Shown: positions 1 to 9,613, counted from the first letter of the stretch. The stretch is DNA of 64,000 nucleotides from RGIG3002 sp964449325 (GCA_964449325.1 CAYUYJ010000011.1:39031-103030), one strand, 5' to 3'. Program-made: numbers and translations. Notes: generated from the sequence alone by a model not told the origin.

Positions 1-424
1 TTCTTCCTCCGCTCTTTGCTCTCTGCCAGAAAAAATCCAGCATTTCAAAAGGAATGTAGTAAAACAGGTCCTTGGAGGAATAATAGATAAGAAAAAAAGC
101 GATTCCGTTCTGTTTTTCAAACTGCCGCATGAATTCTACCTGATGTTCATGAATGTTCTGAAGGGCAAAAGTATCTACCGCACATTCTTTAGCATCAAAG
201 CAGACCGGAATCCCCTGCACCACCCCGATATAGTCCACAGTACTCTTCTGTTCAAAATACGCAAGGGTAATATGATGATGTTCCTTATCAATTTTAATCG
301 GAGTAATGGGTGTTGGTATTTTCTGAATTAAAGCAAGACCACTCTCCAAATACTTCTCATTGGTACGGTTTATCATGTCCTCTAAGGTAGACCCCCGCAA
401 CCCTCTGGAATTCCAAGTCGCCAT
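1..424 (-). CDS. recU: RecU Holliday junction resolvase, 3' part beyond the left edge
   Basis: RecU resolves Holliday junctions in homologous recombination and chromosome segregation in Firmicutes. The reading frame opens at 424 (ATG, with AGGAGG about 6 bases upstream) and runs off the left edge with no stop, leaving about 141 of the roughly 200 residues usual for the family. Recognisable RecU blocks are RGSTLEDMINRTNEKY near the N-terminus, the nuclease core around STVDYIGVVQG followed by CFDAKEC (acidic and Lys active-site residues), and the LQNIHEHQVEFM block with the hydrophobic strand and aromatic run after it. The C-terminus is not visible. The gene follows a pseudouridine synthase on the same strand, with a 44-base gap. 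Confidence 0.9.
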   Translation of the reverse strand, partial: MATWNSRGLRGSTLEDMINRTNEKYLESGLALIQKIPTPITPIKIDKEHHHITLAYFEQKSTVDYIGVVQGIPVCFDAKECAVDTFALQNIHEHQVEFMRQFEKQNGIAFFLIYYSSKDLFYYIPFEMLDFFWQRAKSGGR

Positions 425-468
425 AAAGCGCCTCCTGTTTCGTATTTATTTTAAACTGCTTTGCAGCA

Positions 469-1458
469 TCAGCTCTTCTCCATGATTTTATCAAATACTG
501 CCGGAAGGGGGGCCAACAATTCTCTTTCACTCAATTCTTCAAAAGGTTCATCCAACGATGGAAATACCATCCTGTAAGCGTGAAGAAGTTGGGAAGTGAC
601 TTGAAACTTTTCTTTATAGTATTGATTAAAGCTCCGGTCTCCGTATTTGTAATCCCCGATTAAAGGATGACCGATACTTGAAAGATGTGCCCTTATCTGG
701 TGCGTCTTTCCCGTAATCAGTTCCACTTCCAAAAGAGTTTTATCGGAAAAGACCTGTATCGGTTTATAATAAGTCTGAATATAAGCATCCTTTTCTGTAC
801 CGTGCTGCTTCGTAGAAACAGTAACCTTATTGGAAGCATGATCTTTTATAAGGTAACCGTCAATCAGACATTCTTCTTTTATCTGCCCTTTGACAAAAAG
901 CCTGTAATATTTATGCACCGTCCGGTTTTTTAATAACGTGGAAAGCATCTGCGTTCCGGCCAGTGTTTTTCCTGCCAGAATAAGCCCCGTTGTGTTGCGG
1001 TCCAGCCGGTTGCAGACGGAAGGCTTAAAACGACTCAACTGCACTTTCGTAAGTACCTTTGTTTCCAGCAAATAGCCTATTACCCATTCGTTTATGGACA
1101 AATCTTCCGGTTTCGCTTTTTGAGAAAGCATGTTCCAAGGCTTATACAGGGCGAGGATATGCCGGTCTTCATAAAGTACCTGAACTCCTTTTAAGGTTTG
1201 ATAAGCTTTCTCAAATTCCTTGCAATCTTCGCTTTCCGAAGCGGAAAATTTTAGGAAGGTTTCCTCGGAAAGAAAAAATTTCACTTCATCCTGTTTTTTC
1301 AGAAGTTCTTTTCCTTCTGCTTTTTTACCGTTTAAAGTTATATTTTTCTTGCGAAGCATTTTATAAATAAAACTGTTTGGCGCCTGGGGCAGACATTTAT
1401 GTAAAAACTTATCCAGACGCTGACCGGCATCATTTTCTTCTATTACAATCAACTGCAT
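469..1458 (-). CDS. RluA-family (RluC/RluD-like) 23S rRNA pseudouridine synthase
   Basis: Isomerises uridine to pseudouridine in RNA, probably in 23S rRNA. An N-terminal S4-like RNA-binding segment (about residues 10-50, with AGQRLDKFL) is followed by the catalytic domain. The signature RLDRNTTGLILAGK carries the catalytic Asp, and the later KTHQIRAHLSSIGHP block is typical of the RluA family. I chose the ATG at 1458 because GGAG lies 6 bases upstream; the longer frame to 1521 would overlap the stop of the preceding gene and has no good ribosome site. The length (329 aa) fits RluC/RluD proteins of Firmicutes. The exact target uridine cannot be told from sequence. Confidence 0.88.
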   Translation of the reverse strand: MQLIVIEENDAGQRLDKFLHKCLPQAPNSFIYKMLRKKNITLNGKKAEGKELLKKQDEVKFFLSEETFLKFSASESEDCKEFEKAYQTLKGVQVLYEDRHILALYKPWNMLSQKAKPEDLSINEWVIGYLLETKVLTKVQLSRFKPSVCNRLDRNTTGLILAGKTLAGTQMLSTLLKNRTVHKYYRLFVKGQIKEECLIDGYLIKDHASNKVTVSTKQHGTEKDAYIQTYYKPIQVFSDKTLLEVELITGKTHQIRAHLSSIGHPLIGDYKYGDRSFNQYYKEKFQVTSQLLHAYRMVFPSLDEPFEELSERELLAPLPAVFDKIMEKS

Positions 1459-1504
1459 ATGCTTCTCCATCCTCACATAACTGTGAAATTGTTTTGCACT
1501 TAAC

Positions 1505-2077
1505 TTAAAGAGAAATCTCAAGCATCAATGTTCGTATTTTTTCAGCCGTTTCCCCGCATTCGGCAAGAGCTTCAAGCTGCACTAAGCGATTCTGATATTT
1601 GGATAAATCCCGAAATATTTTTACGGTAATATTCTTCAGACCGTTCTGCGTCAGCATGTTTTGTAAATGAGTTTCACAGGCTGCCACATCACATTTTTCT
1701 TTCGCCGTATAAGCGCAAATAACCTTATCGTTGATTGCCATATGATGAATTTCAAAGTTCTTATCATAAGAAGTAAAAACCATATCATAAAGCAGATAAA
1801 GCTGCTGATAGTTGTTTTGAAGCTTTTCGGCTACCTCCTTCTGGCAGCCTTTAAAACGAAAAAACATAATCGTATTCACCGCGCTTTTACAGGCAGGCAG
1901 ACAACCTAAAATTGCCACAATGGTCAAAAGATTTTTGTTGCTTTCTGTTGCCGCTATTCCTGCAAAATAAAGGGAAAGGGTAATTCCGAAAAATACGGCA
2001 GTTTTACAGAGAGTAAAAATACGTCTGTTTTGTATGTAGTCGGGGGTTCCCTTAGAAACCCATAATTTCTTTTTCAT
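1505..2077 (-). CDS. Conserved hypothetical protein with two N-terminal membrane segments
   Basis: I do not recognise a named family. The 190-aa product has a basic N-terminus (MKKKLWVSKG), two adjacent hydrophobic segments at about residues 22-45 and 48-68, and a soluble C-terminal region of about 120 residues rich in Lys, Glu and Leu, presumably cytoplasmic. The start at 2077 is set by AAGGAG seven bases upstream; a longer frame reaches 2125 through an Arg-rich stretch that looks untranslated. It lies 46 bases upstream of the pseudouridine synthase gene on the same strand and could be cotranscribed. Function unknown. Confidence 0.7.
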   Translation of the reverse strand: MKKKLWVSKGTPDYIQNRRIFTLCKTAVFFGITLSLYFAGIAATESNKNLLTIVAILGCLPACKSAVNTIMFFRFKGCQKEVAEKLQNNYQQLYLLYDMVFTSYDKNFEIHHMAINDKVICAYTAKEKCDVAACETHLQNMLTQNGLKNITVKIFRDLSKYQNRLVQLEALAECGETAEKIRTLMLEISL

Positions 2078-2137
2078 TCCTACTCCTTGTCTGCGCCGGC
2101 GGCGCGAAAATCGTATCATGCACAAACATGCTGCTTT

Positions 2138-2908
2138 CTACTTCAAAAAACGCATCACAAAGAAAATGAATTTGTGGGGCAATATTTTGCAGATAAGCAT
2201 AAATGCCTGCATCAAAGGTGAACAAACAGAAATCTGTCTGCCCTTTAAGGAATCATACAGCGCCCTTTTCACCACTCGGTCTGCACTTACAATCGTTTTT
2301 TCTTTCATCAAAAGCGAGTGCCCATACGTATCTGCATGGTCAAAAAATTCCGTTTCTACAGGTCCCGGACAAACTGCCGTTACCGAAATTTTCTTTGGAC
2401 GAAGTTCTTCTGCCAGTGCTCTGGAAAAGCTGAGTACATAGGATTTTCCAGCCGCATAAACTGCAAAATTTTTCTGTGGAAGAAATGCTGCGGCAGAAGC
2501 TAACTGGATGATTCTTGCATGCTTTGCAAGGTATGGCAGACAGGCATAGGTCATATCTGTCAGTGCACGCACATTGACATCAATCATGCCAAGCTGTTTT
2601 GCAATCGGAATATCCGATACCCTTCCCATAAGTCCATAACCTGCGCAGTTAATCAGCATACGGATTTTAGGCTGTTCCTCCTGTAAGAGTGCATAAAAAT
2701 CCTCCATATCCTCTTTGTCAGACACATCCATCGAAAGAATTCTTGTTTTCGTTTCCAGATTTCTGGAAAGTTCCCGCAAACGGTCTTTTCTTCTGGCAAT
2801 TAACCAGATTTCATCAATCTTTGTAAACAGGCAATCAATCTGAAATGCAAATTCCTTTCCCATGCCTGAGGATGCACCTGTAATAATAACAATGTTTTTA
2901 CTTCTCAT
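2138..2908 (-). CDS. Short-chain dehydrogenase/reductase (SDR family)
   Basis: A 256-aa NAD(P)-dependent oxidoreductase of the classical SDR type. Visible elements are the Rossmann motif TGASSGMG (residues 10-17), an Asp after beta-3 in MDVSDKED, the NCAG variant of the NNAG motif, the catalytic Ser in LASAAAF, the YAAGK form of YxxxK with the catalytic Tyr and Lys, and a PGPVETEF loop. The C-terminus ends in a hydrophobic stretch (HKFIFFVMRFLK) that could associate with membrane. The substrate is unknown. It sits 26 bases downstream of the ygiQ-like gene on the same strand. Confidence 0.88.
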   Translation of the reverse strand: MRSKNIVIITGASSGMGKEFAFQIDCLFTKIDEIWLIARRKDRLRELSRNLETKTRILSMDVSDKEDMEDFYALLQEEQPKIRMLINCAGYGLMGRVSDIPIAKQLGMIDVNVRALTDMTYACLPYLAKHARIIQLASAAAFLPQKNFAVYAAGKSYVLSFSRALAEELRPKKISVTAVCPGPVETEFFDHADTYGHSLLMKEKTIVSADRVVKRALYDSLKGRQISVCSPLMQAFMLICKILPHKFIFFVMRFLK

Positions 2909-2934
2909 AAGCTGTAATATCCTTTCCCTTATAT

Positions 2935-4878
2935 TTATTTCGTTTTTTTACGATGTACATTCCGAATTGTTTTCTTCTTTTTATTTTTTTCTGTTAAAGT
3001 TCCGGTTGATTTTTTGCGATTATTTGTATTTGCTTTTCCGTAAAACGTACTGCCCTTCTCCCTGTTCTTTTCATAAACGTCCGTCTTTCTCGGACGAATC
3101 AGACATTTTTTATCAAATCCGATTAAATCCTCTCTGCCTGCTGTTTTTAGGGCTTCCAAAACCAACTCGTAATTAGCCGGATTCCGGTATTGTATAAGGG
3201 CACGCTGCATGGCTTTTTCATGCGGATTTCTGCAAACATATACCTTGCTTTTGTCCCGCGGGTCAATGCCGGTATAGTACATAACCGTAGAAACTGTGGA
3301 CGGAGTGGGATAAAAATCCTGTACCTGTTCCGGCATATAACCTAAGTCCCGTAAATATTCCGCAAGCTCAATTGCCTCTTTCAGGGTAGAACCGGGGTGG
3401 GAAGACATCAGATAAGGCACCAGAAACTGCTTCTTATCCAAGGCTTCATTGAGCTTATAATATTTCTTTACAAACCGCTCATAAACAGCATTTTCCGGCT
3501 TCCCCATTTTGGAAAGTACCGCATCGGAAATATGCTCCGGTGCCACCTTTAACTGACCGCTTACATGATGCTCCACCAGTTCCCTGAAAAACGTATCATC
3601 CGAATCCGCAAGAAGATAATCGAAACGGATACCGGAACGGACAAATACCTTTTTCACACCGGACAGGGCGCGGAGCTTTCGTAAAAGTTCTAAATAATCA
3701 CTATGACCCACAGTCAGATTTTTACAAGGCGATGGATACAGGCATTGTTTGTTTTTGCATACGCCTACGGAAAGTTGTTTTTCACAGGACGGATGTCTGA
3801 AGTTTGCCGTAGGTCCGCCCACATCATGAATATAGCCCTTAAAATCCTTATCCTGAATCATCAGCTTTGCTTCTTCCAAAATGGATTCATGGCTGCGAAC
3901 CTGTATGGTTCTGCCCTGATGAAAAGTTAAAGCACAAAAACTGCATCCGCCAAAACACCCACGGTTACTAATTAAAGAAAATTTAATCTCACTGATTGCC
4001 GGGACACCACCCTTTTCCTCGTAAGACGGATGATAGGTGCGCATATAAGGAAGCGCATAAACCGCATCCATTTCCTCGGTTGAAAGAGGCGGCTGGGGTG
4101 GCATCTGCACCACAAACTGTCCGTTCGGATAAGGCTCAATTAATGTTTTTCCGGTAAAAGGATCCGTATTTTTATACTGGATGTCAAAGCTGTCCGCATA
4201 ACGTACCGGATTTTGCTTCATTTCTTCGTAGGACGGTAATAAAACACTGTCATAAATACCGGAAATATCCTTCGTTTTATATACCGTTCCCGGAATAAAA
4301 CAAATGTCCTGCACAGCAATGCCACTGTTTAATGCATCTGCGATTTCTACAATAGATTTTTCCCCCATACCGTAGGAAATCAAATCCGCCTGAGAATCCA
4401 ACAAAATAGAACGCTTAAAGGAATCGGACCAGTAATCATAATGTGCCATCCGACGCAGACTGGCTTCAATACCACCGATGATAATCGGCACATTCTTATA
4501 CGTTTTACGAATCAGATTGCCGTAAACTACCGTTGCGTGGTCCGGACGTTTAAAGGGCTCTCCGCCCGGCGTATAGGCATCTGTCTGACGGTGCTTTTTG
4601 GAAACATAATAATGATTTACCATGGAATCCATATTACCGGAAGAAACTAAAAATCCCAGTCTCGGTTTTCCGAGAACGGTAATACTTTTTTCATCCTTCC
4701 AGTCCGGTTGTGCAATGATTCCGACCGAATAGCCGTGTGCTTCCAGAACACGGGTAATAATTGCATGTCCGAAAGAAGGATGATCCACATAAGCATCCCC
4801 CGAAACATAAACGAAATCAAGCTGCTCTATGCCCCGTTTCTCCATATCCTGTTTTGAAATCGGTAAAAAATCTGACAT
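2935..4878 (-). CDS. YgiQ family radical SAM protein
   Basis: A 647-aa radical S-adenosylmethionine protein of the YgiQ/UPF0313 family, whose reaction is not established. The [4Fe-4S] cluster motif is seen as RGCFGGCSFC near residue 310, followed by the radical-SAM barrel. The N-terminal third carries GGIEASLRR, typical of the family, and the C-terminal portion contains QVQDFYPTPST. The tail (last 50 residues) is very Lys/Arg-rich and low in complexity. I chose the ATG at 4878 because GGAG lies 7 bases upstream; an upstream frame to 4911 would overlap the preceding HAD gene. It appears cotranscribed with the HAD and RsuA-type genes. Confidence 0.88.
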   Translation of the reverse strand: MSDFLPISKQDMEKRGIEQLDFVYVSGDAYVDHPSFGHAIITRVLEAHGYSVGIIAQPDWKDEKSITVLGKPRLGFLVSSGNMDSMVNHYYVSKKHRQTDAYTPGGEPFKRPDHATVVYGNLIRKTYKNVPIIIGGIEASLRRMAHYDYWSDSFKRSILLDSQADLISYGMGEKSIVEIADALNSGIAVQDICFIPGTVYKTKDISGIYDSVLLPSYEEMKQNPVRYADSFDIQYKNTDPFTGKTLIEPYPNGQFVVQMPPQPPLSTEEMDAVYALPYMRTYHPSYEEKGGVPAISEIKFSLISNRGCFGGCSFCALTFHQGRTIQVRSHESILEEAKLMIQDKDFKGYIHDVGGPTANFRHPSCEKQLSVGVCKNKQCLYPSPCKNLTVGHSDYLELLRKLRALSGVKKVFVRSGIRFDYLLADSDDTFFRELVEHHVSGQLKVAPEHISDAVLSKMGKPENAVYERFVKKYYKLNEALDKKQFLVPYLMSSHPGSTLKEAIELAEYLRDLGYMPEQVQDFYPTPSTVSTVMYYTGIDPRDKSKVYVCRNPHEKAMQRALIQYRNPANYELVLEALKTAGREDLIGFDKKCLIRPRKTDVYEKNREKGSTFYGKANTNNRKKSTGTLTEKNKKKKTIRNVHRKKTK

Positions 4879-4898
4879 TGTTCTCTCCATCATTGTAT

Positions 4899-5549
4899 TT
4901 ATTGTTTGCACAATTCAAAATAATCTTCAATATAGTAATCGGCAGTCTGTTTCTTTTCTTCCCTCTGATATACGGAATATTCATCTTCTACCGCACAAAC
5001 ACGCATTCCTGCATTTTTCCCTGCCATAATTCCCGGAACAATGTCCTCAAATACAAGACATTTGGAAGGAAGAACGGAAAGTTTGTCCGCTACGGCAAGA
5101 TAAATATCCGGTGCCGGTTTCCCTTTGGCAACCTCACAGGCTGTCATTACACAGGAAAAATAATCCTCCAGCTTCAGGGCATGAATAACAGCATCCACCA
5201 GTTCTCTGGAATTACTTGTGGCAATTCCCATACATATGCCGGATGCCTTACATTTCTTCAGAAATTCCAAAGCACCCGGTTTTAAAAAGACTTCATTTTC
5301 GTATTTTTCTTTCGCCATCAGGGTCCAGTCTGCCTTGATTTTTTCAATCGGATCAGGTATGGCAAAATGCTCCTTAAAATAGTGCGCCGTTTCGGAAAAA
5401 CTGAAACCTTCAATCGTATTTTGCAGTGTTTCGGGAACCGGAATATGAAATCTCCCCAGATATTCAATATCAATAGCCTTCCACATCCACATGGAATCCA
5501 CTAAGGTGCCGTCCAAATCAAAAATTACGGCTTCTGTATTCTTTAACAT
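4899..5549 (-). CDS. HAD superfamily hydrolase, beta-phosphoglucomutase-like subfamily
   Basis: A 216-aa phosphatase or phosphomutase of HAD subfamily IA. Motif I is DLDGTLVDS (nucleophile and acid/base Asp at residues 11 and 13), motif II is the Ser in ATSNSREL, motif III is the Lys near VAKGKPAPD, and motif IV is VFEDIVPGI. The helical cap lies between motifs I and II. The substrate is not predictable. The start codon overlaps the stop of the upstream RsuA-family gene by 7 bases, so the two are translationally linked, and the radical SAM gene follows 20 bases later. Confidence 0.87.
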   Translation of the reverse strand: MLKNTEAVIFDLDGTLVDSMWMWKAIDIEYLGRFHIPVPETLQNTIEGFSFSETAHYFKEHFAIPDPIEKIKADWTLMAKEKYENEVFLKPGALEFLKKCKASGICMGIATSNSRELVDAVIHALKLEDYFSCVMTACEVAKGKPAPDIYLAVADKLSVLPSKCLVFEDIVPGIMAGKNAGMRVCAVEDEYSVYQREEKKQTADYYIEDYFELCKQ

Positions 5550-6238
5550 AACTTTTCTATCTCTTCCCCGGTCAATGCCCGGTACTCTCCTGTTTTTAAC
5601 TGTTCATCCAAGGTAAGCGTTCCCATGGAAAGACGTTTTAAATAAATAACTTCATTTCCTACGGCATGAAGCATTCGCTTTACCTGATGAAATTTTCCTT
5701 CGGAAATGGTAAGTAAAATTTCCGTTTCACCTTTCATTTGAACCTTTGCCGGTAAGGTCTTCTTTTCTTCTCCGATATCCACGCCTTCCTCCAAATGCAG
5801 AATATCCTCTTTTTCCAAACTTTTTTTCAGCTTTACATAGTAAGTTTTCGGAACATGTTTTCTGGGAGATAAAAGTCGGTGTGCCAGATTTCCGTCATTG
5901 GTAAGAAGTAAAAGTCCTTCTGTATCCTTGTCCAGCCTTCCTACCGGAAACAAATCATCCCTGTAATCTTCTTTTTTTAAATAATCCATGACCGTTTTGT
6001 CCCGATTATCCTTTGTGGCACTGACACAGCCTGCCGGCTTATGCAGCATATAATAGACATATTTTGAATAACATAGTTCTTTTCCGTCTACGGTTACAAC
6101 GTCCCTGTTCTCATCCAGCTTACAATCTGCCGTCCTGCATACAGCACCGTTTATGCAGATATGCCCCTGTCTTACAAGAAGCTTAACCTGACTTCTTGTT
6201 CCGAAGCCGTTTTCACATAAAAATTTATCTAAACGCAT
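5543..6238 (-). CDS. RsuA/RluB-family pseudouridine synthase
   Basis: A 231-aa rRNA pseudouridine synthase of the RsuA type, which usually modifies 16S rRNA U516 or 23S rRNA U2605. The N-terminal S4 domain begins MRLDKFLCENGFGTR; the catalytic signature is PVGRLDKDTEGLLLLTNDG with the active-site Asp; KPAGCVSATKD and GKFHQVKRML are also family blocks. AGGAAA lies about 7 bases upstream of the ATG. It is the first gene of a group running HAD then radical SAM, and it diverges from ylbJ. Confidence 0.88.
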   Translation of the reverse strand: MRLDKFLCENGFGTRSQVKLLVRQGHICINGAVCRTADCKLDENRDVVTVDGKELCYSKYVYYMLHKPAGCVSATKDNRDKTVMDYLKKEDYRDDLFPVGRLDKDTEGLLLLTNDGNLAHRLLSPRKHVPKTYYVKLKKSLEKEDILHLEEGVDIGEEKKTLPAKVQMKGETEILLTISEGKFHQVKRMLHAVGNEVIYLKRLSMGTLTLDEQLKTGEYRALTGEEIEKLC

Positions 6239-6318
6239 TGTATTTCCTACCTGCTAAAGTCATGAATCTGAATTTAAAACATACTCTTGTAGTATACAAC
6301 AATTTTAAGGGTTTGAGG

Positions 6319-7302
6319 ATGGTTTTGAGTAAAAAACTTTTAAAAAATATCGGGGCGTTACTACTTTCCGTGCTTTTAATCTCCGGAATGCTGTTTTTAC
6401 CGGAGGTAAGTGTACGTTTTGCCTTAGCCGGATTGGAATTATGGTTTACAAAAATGATTCCGACACTGTTTCCGTTTATGGTAGTCAGCGGAATCTTAAT
6501 CCGCATGAATCTGGTTAAACCGCTCTGCGCCCCCTTATCCGGTCTTTTTTCCCGTCTTTTTGGGGTACGTGAAAACGGTGTGTTCTGTATCTTTATGGGA
6601 TTTTTATGCGGATTTCCCATGGGTGCCAAAGTGATTTCCGATTTATATAAAAAAGGAGAACTTTCTTTGGAAGAAGCAGACTATCTGCTTGCTTTCTGTA
6701 ACAATATCGGTCCGATTTATTTTTGTGGTTATGTACTTGTAACCTTAAAAATTGTCAACCCATTGCCTTTTCTTTTTGGCATGTACGGAATTCCGTTTTT
6801 ATACGGGATGGCACTTTTCAGACTGCTTCCTTTCTTCCAAAGGGAACGGAAAAAAAACTGTTTTTCGGCTGCTTCCCTGGCGGTAAAGAACGTTCCTCAG
6901 CCTTCTTTTTTAGAGGCGGTAGACGGAGCAATTATGTCGGGAATCGAAAACATTACAAAACTGGGCGGCTATATGATTTTTTTCAATCTATTTAATATGC
7001 TCCCACGCTTTCTCATGCAAAAAGGCTTTGCTGCCGGACTTTCTTATTCGGCAAGAGTGCAAATGACTTATTTTTTTTCCTGTTTCTTTGAAATATCGGG
7101 TGGTGTTAATTTAGTCAAAAATAAAGAACCATGGCTGCTTTTAGCCATGATTCCTTTCGGGGGCTTATGCTGTATGGCACAAACCTATTCCCTTTTAAGA
7201 GATACCCCTCTTTCCATCACAAAATATGCTTTACATAAACTGTGCATAACTGCAATCACCATAGGATATCTGTTTCTTCTTTCTTCCTATATTACTTTAT
7301 AG
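6319..7302 (+). CDS. ylbJ: YlbJ/SpoVV-type nucleoside-recognition (Gate) membrane protein
   Basis: A 327-aa polytopic membrane protein. In Bacillus subtilis YlbJ (SpoVV) carries dipicolinic acid across the outer forespore membrane during sporulation. The sequence shows about eight hydrophobic segments, the conserved MGFLCGFPMGAKVISDLY block, and the FCNNIGPIYF block of Gate domains. It is shorter than B. subtilis YlbJ (about 400 aa), so it may be a reduced paralogue. The start is uncertain: ATG at 6319 abuts GAGG, and a TTG at 6325 has better spacing. Its nearness to rsmD and coaD (YlbH and YlbI) supports the assignment. It converges on and overlaps the mraY-like gene by 6 bases. Confidence 0.75.
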   Translation: MVLSKKLLKNIGALLLSVLLISGMLFLPEVSVRFALAGLELWFTKMIPTLFPFMVVSGILIRMNLVKPLCAPLSGLFSRLFGVRENGVFCIFMGFLCGFPMGAKVISDLYKKGELSLEEADYLLAFCNNIGPIYFCGYVLVTLKIVNPLPFLFGMYGIPFLYGMALFRLLPFFQRERKKNCFSAASLAVKNVPQPSFLEAVDGAIMSGIENITKLGGYMIFFNLFNMLPRFLMQKGFAAGLSYSARVQMTYFFSCFFEISGGVNLVKNKEPWLLLAMIPFGGLCCMAQTYSLLRDTPLSITKYALHKLCITAITIGYLFLLSSYITL

Positions 7303-8283
7303 CTTTACACCATTCAAAACCATGTAAATAACGGCGATACTGATGACAAGCTGGATAATGGCAAAACGGAATACAGTCTGGGTATTGGACCAGCCTGCTA
7401 CTTTTCTTGCCTGATCGTGTAACGGAGTACGGATATTTTTTAAAATTCGGATTTTTAAAAAGCGAAGTAAAAAAACCTTTAACAGTCCGAGTCCACCATC
7501 CATAATGAGCACAAAAGCGGCAGGAATAAACAAAAGAGGTGAACCGGTTTTTAAAGCAGCTACAGCAATAAAGAGTCCCATTGCACGAGAGCCGGCATCT
7601 CCCATCAAAAGTTTGCTTGGTGTGGCATTAAACCACAAATATCCAAGAATACATACGGCGAAAAGCAGAATGAAATAAGAAAAAGAAGTATCGTTTTTCC
7701 GCACGATATCTACAATATAAAATGTCATAATGGTAATAATGGTAAGCGTACCCGAAAGCCCATCCACACCATCGGAACAGTTCGTAACATTAATGGAGCC
7801 CCACACCAACACCATTGCCAAAAGTGCAAAAGCAACAGGTGGTATCGAAATTGTAAGGTCAAAAAAAGCAAAATTAACCGTGCTCGGATTAAAAACAAGA
7901 TAGGTCGCTGCCACTCCTGCCGAAAGCAATAAGTCTAAGAGCCCTTTTTTATATTCACCCCATGGTGCTTTGGAAGCATCATCCAAAAAGCCGGTTAGCA
8001 TGGCTGCAGCCACAAGCAAAAGATACAGCCCGTTTTCTATGTTAATTTCTCCAAACAAAAGGGAAACAACACAAAATACGAGAACAAAAATCAATCCGGC
8101 GCCTCTCGGTTTCCCGGCAGATTTTTTCCCGTCAAAAGCATAATCTCTCCCTAAATCCTTTGGCAAATATTCTGCGAATTTCGAGGTCATAAAACAGGTC
8201 AGTATAAAAGCTGCCATAATTCCGATAAAAACAAGGTTTCCTTGTACAAGATGTCCCTGTGATTTCATAAAATAAGTAATCAT
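7297..8283 (-). CDS. mraY: MraY-type phospho-N-acetylmuramoyl-pentapeptide transferase (GT4 family)
   Basis: An integral membrane enzyme that transfers a UDP-linked sugar phosphate onto undecaprenyl phosphate; MraY makes lipid I of peptidoglycan. About ten membrane helices are visible. Family motifs are the GKPRGAG loop, DDASKA (Mg-binding Asp pair), NCSDGVDGLSG, and LMGDAGSRAMG. The last cytoplasmic loop, RTPLHDQARKVAGWS, followed by NTQTVFRF, resembles MraY (PLHHH...GWSE) more than WecA or TagO. The gene is not in a dcw cluster here, so it might be a second copy or the only one, relocated. It is followed upstream by the amidase gene, which also points to the envelope. Confidence 0.8.
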   Translation of the reverse strand: MITYFMKSQGHLVQGNLVFIGIMAAFILTCFMTSKFAEYLPKDLGRDYAFDGKKSAGKPRGAGLIFVLVFCVVSLLFGEINIENGLYLLLVAAAMLTGFLDDASKAPWGEYKKGLLDLLLSAGVAATYLVFNPSTVNFAFFDLTISIPPVAFALLAMVLVWGSINVTNCSDGVDGLSGTLTIITIMTFYIVDIVRKNDTSFSYFILLFAVCILGYLWFNATPSKLLMGDAGSRAMGLFIAVAALKTGSPLLFIPAAFVLIMDGGLGLLKVFLLRFLKIRILKNIRTPLHDQARKVAGWSNTQTVFRFAIIQLVISIAVIYMVLNGVKL

Positions 8284-8301
8284 CGTAACGTATTTCCTCT
8301 C

Positions 8302-9600
8302 CTAAAATTTTCTTCTCCGCTTTCGTTTGTTTTTTGCCAGATAACTGTATCCGATAAACAGAAGGATAAACAAAATACCGATACAAATACCGCTGATTTT
8401 TAAAAAGGCAAAAACAGAACGATCCGGTTCAGCATTTTCTTTCTCAATAGAAAGTTCCACCTCTTTAAAGGTTTTTTGTGCAGTTTCTGCTTCTGCCACA
8501 GATGCCTCTTCCCTTCCCGACTGCACGATATTTTCGTTTTCCGGTGCGGACTCTTCTTCCGTTTGGGAAACTAACGGAAAACCTTCTATCTTCAGTTCGT
8601 TACTGGCAGCATAAATATCATACTTATTGTAGGCATTCACTACAATATGCGGACTGATACCGTTTGGCACATCGATAACAAATTGGAAGGTATCGGATCC
8701 CGGCCATTCCCGTAACGAGGAAAAGGTTTCACCACCGTCCAGACTATAGGAATAAAAAAGCATTCCACTGTCATAATCCTCAGCACTTAAACAAAGCTTC
8801 AAGGTACGTTTTTCTTTATCTGCTTCTATCAGCTCCAGATAACAAATATCCGGCGGGGTCGTATCCGGTTTCACAACCGAAGCAGGAAGTTCAACCTGCG
8901 CTCTTTCATAACTGCTATAGTCCACTCCAAGCGTTTCCGAAGATAATCCCAAAACTTTTGCTGTCGCTGTGGCATCCAACCTTCCGAACTGTGCAAACTT
9001 TTCATTAGAATCCCGAAAAGGAGCATCCTTTTCATGATCCAGATAACAATGCTCTATCAAAACAGTCGTTATTTCTCTTGCTCGGGCTTCCCGAATAATG
9101 CCATAATAATCTTCTCCGTTATCATTCAGCCTTGTTTTGATTCCTTTCCGGTAAGTTCCCAATGTGTCAAATTCGTCCAGAACCGCCTCTCCGAGACAGA
9201 CACCCTCCTGATAGTATTCGTCAAAAGCCGATACCCATACTTCAGAACCAAACAAAGTATGATTCTCTGACATATTAAAATGTAAAGCAATCAGCAAATC
9301 GGCATTTACACCTGCCGCATACTCGGCTCGTTCCGCAAGAGACATATCTCGGTCTCCTTCTCGTGTCATATATACTTTTACGCCTTCATATTTGCTTAAT
9401 TCCTCATACATGGCATTTGCTACAAGCATATTGATTTCTTTTTCCAGATAGCCGTCATAATCAGCTCCCAGATTTTCACCGCCATGTCCCGGGTCAATCA
9501 CTACAATATACGGTTCCTTTGCATAACTGTCCGCAGCAGATAATAACATACCAAAAAGCATAAAAAGGAAAAGCAGCCGAATAAAATGCTTAAGTCTCAC
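8302..9600 (-). CDS. Membrane-anchored N-acetylmuramoyl-L-alanine amidase (Amidase_3)
   Basis: A 432-aa zinc amidase that cleaves the bond between muramic acid and the stem peptide. It has an N-terminal signal or anchor helix (about residues 5-25), then the Amidase_3 domain: VIDPGHGG (Zn His), the Glu in YLEKEIN, LLIALHFN (Zn His), and IEHCYLDH with the catalytic Glu. A beta-rich Ser/Asp region follows, then a Glu-rich linker, a C-terminal membrane helix and a KRKRRRK tail. I chose the GTG at 9600 (GGAG 5 bases upstream); the longer ATG frame to 9657 runs back through a terminator hairpin. It is probably tethered at the membrane facing the wall. Confidence 0.87.
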   Translation of the reverse strand: MRLKHFIRLLFLFMLFGMLLSAADSYAKEPYIVVIDPGHGGENLGADYDGYLEKEINMLVANAMYEELSKYEGVKVYMTREGDRDMSLAERAEYAAGVNADLLIALHFNMSENHTLFGSEVWVSAFDEYYQEGVCLGEAVLDEFDTLGTYRKGIKTRLNDNGEDYYGIIREARAREITTVLIEHCYLDHEKDAPFRDSNEKFAQFGRLDATATAKVLGLSSETLGVDYSSYERAQVELPASVVKPDTTPPDICYLELIEADKEKRTLKLCLSAEDYDSGMLFYSYSLDGGETFSSLREWPGSDTFQFVIDVPNGISPHIVVNAYNKYDIYAASNELKIEGFPLVSQTEEESAPENENIVQSGREEASVAEAETAQKTFKEVELSIEKENAEPDRSVFAFLKISGICIGILFILLFIGYSYLAKNKRKRRRKF

Positions 9601-9613
9601 ATAATCTCCTTTC